DNA from: Spirogloea muscicola
Lineage: Eukaryota > Streptophyta > Zygnematophyceae > Spirogloeales > Spirogloeaceae
Length of the DNA: 64,000 bases
Direction of reading: 5' to 3'
Assembly: GCA_009602725.1 (NCBI GenBank)
Contig: WELB01000040.1
Span: forward strand, 19,687 to 83,686
Translations under genes and position numbers: made by a program
Shown here: piece after piece, positions 62,731 to 64,000 of the stretch
How the letters are laid out: every line of letters begins with the position of its first letter
Position numbering within the stretch: position 1 is the stretch's first letter
The notes under the pieces: model-generated
What the model was told of the DNA's origin: nothing
What the model saw: the letters and a program-made list of their open reading frames with translations, nothing else
Databases searched by the model: none

Positions 62731-62982
62731 TTGGCCCCCTCGGAGCCACGGTCTATGTGGGGCGCCGCAGGGCGAGCAGCCTGCTCGCCCGGCTTCCATG
62801 GCGCCGGGTCCCTCGCCCAAGCTTTCCGGATGCGCCTGGCCGTCTCTTTGCAGCGGTCCCTAGCTTTTGCGGTCCACTTGCGCGCAGGCCGCGCTCTGGC
62901 GGCGGCCTCCGGCTTCCGTCAGGGCGACGTCTTTCCGCCTGCTAGCTACTCAGATTTGCATCTACTGACGAGAGGTTACTGA
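62731..62982 (+). mobile_element. LINE ORF2 C-terminal copy within the array
   Basis: An open frame ending TGA at 62982 reads G-S-L-A-Q-A-F-R-M-R-L-A-V-S-L-Q-R-S-L-A, then V-H-L-R-A-G-R-A-L-A-A-A-S-G-F-R and S-D-L-H-L-L-T-R-G-Y. It aligns residue by residue with 41110-41287. It is the best-preserved coding end in the array. Confidence 0.85.
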
Positions 62983-63033
62983 GAGTTCGCTTACTGCTGT
63001 CTCAGTCCTTAGCACTCCGACTCCTTCAGACCT

Positions 63034-63245
63034 TGTCTTTCCCTGCAGCGAGCTACTCAGACCTGATGTTGCTCACTCGTGGGTACTGAGCTTTCCTCTG
63101 CATCGTTTCTGTGTGTATTTTCTGCAGTATGTTGTAGTGTAGTCCTTTCTCCGGCTCCTCTTGCTTTGGCTTTGGACATTGTCCATTCTTTTTTGGGCTG
63201 GCTTTGCCAGCCCTTCTTTTCTATGGGCGCGCTCTTCTCTCCCAT
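63034..63245 (+). mobile_element. LINE copy, last 18 codons and 3' untranslated region
   Basis: From TTTCCCTGCAGCGAGCTACT through S-D-L-M-L-L-T-R-G-Y-stop and the tail (CTTTCTCCGGCTCCTCTTGC, hairpin GGGCTGGCTTTGCCAGCCC, CTATGGGCGCGCTCTTC), it is almost the same as 41241-41435. The two are therefore recent copies of one LINE. The difference is an inserted GTGTGTATTTT in the middle. Confidence 0.85.
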
Positions 63246-63249
63246 CTGC

Positions 63250-63665
63250 CATAGCCTCTTCAGGCCCCGCAGTCGCTGCTTAGCTCGTAGTTTGGCCCCT
63301 TCGAACCTTGTCAATTCTTTTCGGGCTGGCTTCTCACAGCCCTTGCCCCCATTGGGAGAGCCACTTCTTCTCCCAGCCACCAGGTAATCTGGCCGCGCTT
63401 GCTCTCTATATCCGGCTTTCATCAGGGGGATAGTTAACCGGCAGCTAGTCTGTCGGATGTGAGGCTCCTCACTCGTAACTACTAAGTGGTCCATCCTCCC
63501 CCGTTCTGCCATAGCCTCTTCAGGCCCTTGCCCCGATTGGGAGAGCCACTTCTTCAGGCCCCGCAGTCGCTGCTTAGCTCGTAGTCTGGCCCCTTCGAAC
63601 CTTGTCAATTCTTTTCGGGCTGGCTTCTCACAGCCCTTGCCCATTGGGAGAGCCACTTCATCTAT
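63250..63665 (+). repeat. Tandem duplication in the LINE array
   Basis: The segment GCCATAGCCTCTTCAGGCCC, CGCAGTCGCTGCTTAGCTCG, CCCCTTCGAACCTTGTCAAT, then GGGCTGGCTTCTCACAGCCC appears at 63248-63375 and again at 63507-63660. A coding end (S-D-V-R-L-L-T-R-N-Y) lies between the copies. Confidence 0.8.
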
Positions 63666-63721
63666 ATGGGGCGCTCACTGTTGGAGGGCTAAAAGTACAC
63701 CAGCAAGCAAGTACCGTGTGG

Positions 63722-63794
63722 GATAAGTCCATTCTATTTTGGGCTGGCTTGGCCAGCCCCTCTTTTCTATGGGCGCGCTTTTCTTTCGATAAGT
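63722..63794 (+). mobile_element. 59-bp LINE tail insertion with target-site duplication
   Basis: CCATTCTATTTTGGGCTGGC, the hairpin, then CCCCTCTTTTCTATGGGCGC and GCTTTTCTTTC (63729-63787) equal the terminal part of the LINE at 41375-41435. They are flanked by GATAAGT on both sides (63722-63728 and 63788-63794). It is a minimal LINE copy without any coding sequence. Confidence 0.85.
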
Positions 63795-64000
63795 GGAGAG
63801 CGCGGTGACGGCGCGGCCGGGCCCGCGGAGCCCGTGGCGGGCCGCGTTTGCAGGGAAAGGCGGCCCCCGATCCCGCCCCCGGGCGGCCCCGCTGTACCTT
63901 GCGCCGCCGCTGCCTCCCCCGCTATCCGACAAACCCCCCCCCCCATGGCCGCCGCCCCGCACCCCTCGCCGCCGCAGCCGCCGCCGCCGGCCCCCGCGGC
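63795..64000. other. Extremely GC-rich window end, possible start of another gene
   Basis: Composition rises abruptly to very high GC. An ATG at 63945 begins a frame M-A-A-A-P-H-P-S-P-P-Q-P-P-P-P-A that is open to the window edge. It could be the start of a protein with a proline/alanine-rich N-terminus, or simply CpG-rich promoter sequence. There is not enough sequence to decide. Confidence 0.3.

Larger units (their letters stand above)
61480..63787 (+). mobile_element. Array of LINE 3' ends (Zepp-like arrangement)
   Basis: Six coding ends with the LINE peptide S-D-x-x-L-L-T-R-G-Y or a close variant lie in the same orientation near 61630-61664, 62070-62096, 62622-62652, 62955-62982, 63058-63089 and 63457-63485. 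Between them are about ten copies of a 3'-untranslated unit with TCNATTCTTTTNGGGCTGGC followed by TCACAGCC or CCAGCCC. Each copy is a 5'-truncated insertion into or next to an earlier one. This matches nested clusters of Zepp-type LINEs in trebouxiophyte algae; the assignment to that family is an inference. Confidence 0.75.

Overview
This is nuclear DNA from a eukaryote, most likely a green alga (an inference; a trebouxiophyte would fit). The evidence is one 42-exon gene for the trafficking scaffold MON2 whose protein reads like the green-plant form, many short GT-AG introns plus a few GC-AG introns, high GC content, and a dense layer of decayed chromodomain Ty3/gypsy retrotransposons and 5'-truncated LINE copies. 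I see no prokaryotic operon, CRISPR array, rRNA or tRNA gene.

Layout. 1-21.7 kb is a mosaic of Ty3/gypsy pieces in both orientations: split reverse transcriptases, LTRs (two joined tail to tail at 9109/9110), and one long minus-strand element (9.1-19.35 kb) whose 5' LTR is split by a second element of another lineage (14787-19107, flanked by CCCG on both sides). That second element encodes gag and integrase, but I find no reverse transcriptase in it. 21.7-27.75 kb is a complete but inactive minus-strand Ty3/gypsy element with two LTRs, a CCTAG target-site duplication and a primer-binding site. Its right LTR end and flank have been tandemly duplicated. 28.2-40.8 kb holds three plus-strand chromodomain elements (called B, C and D here). 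B and C share the same deletion of the reverse transcriptase palm. 40.8-47.4 kb is a patchwork of LTRs, a LINE copy with clear target-site duplications, a solo LTR and gag scraps.

48709-61306 is the only convincing host gene. A complete 42-exon model can be read by eye: the phases agree at all junctions and it gives 1,773 codons plus TGA. MON2 is a DCB/HUS-containing, Sec7-less relative of the large Arf-GEFs that acts at the trans-Golgi and endosomes.

61.6-63.8 kb is an array of LINE 3' ends. At least six copies of the same C-terminal peptide coding end (S-D-x-x-L-L-T-R-G-Y or close variants) are packed into 2 kb, interleaved with repeats of a 3'-UTR hairpin. Short copies with target-site duplications at 40.8 and 63.7 kb define the 3' terminus of this LINE. 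The arrangement resembles the nested Zepp/ZeppL LINE clusters known from Chlorella and Coccomyxa. The last 200 bases change abruptly to extremely GC-rich sequence.

Most retroelement coding regions are frameshifted and are annotated as pseudogenes. LTR boundaries were placed by comparing copies by eye and may be off by a few bases, except where target-site duplications are stated.
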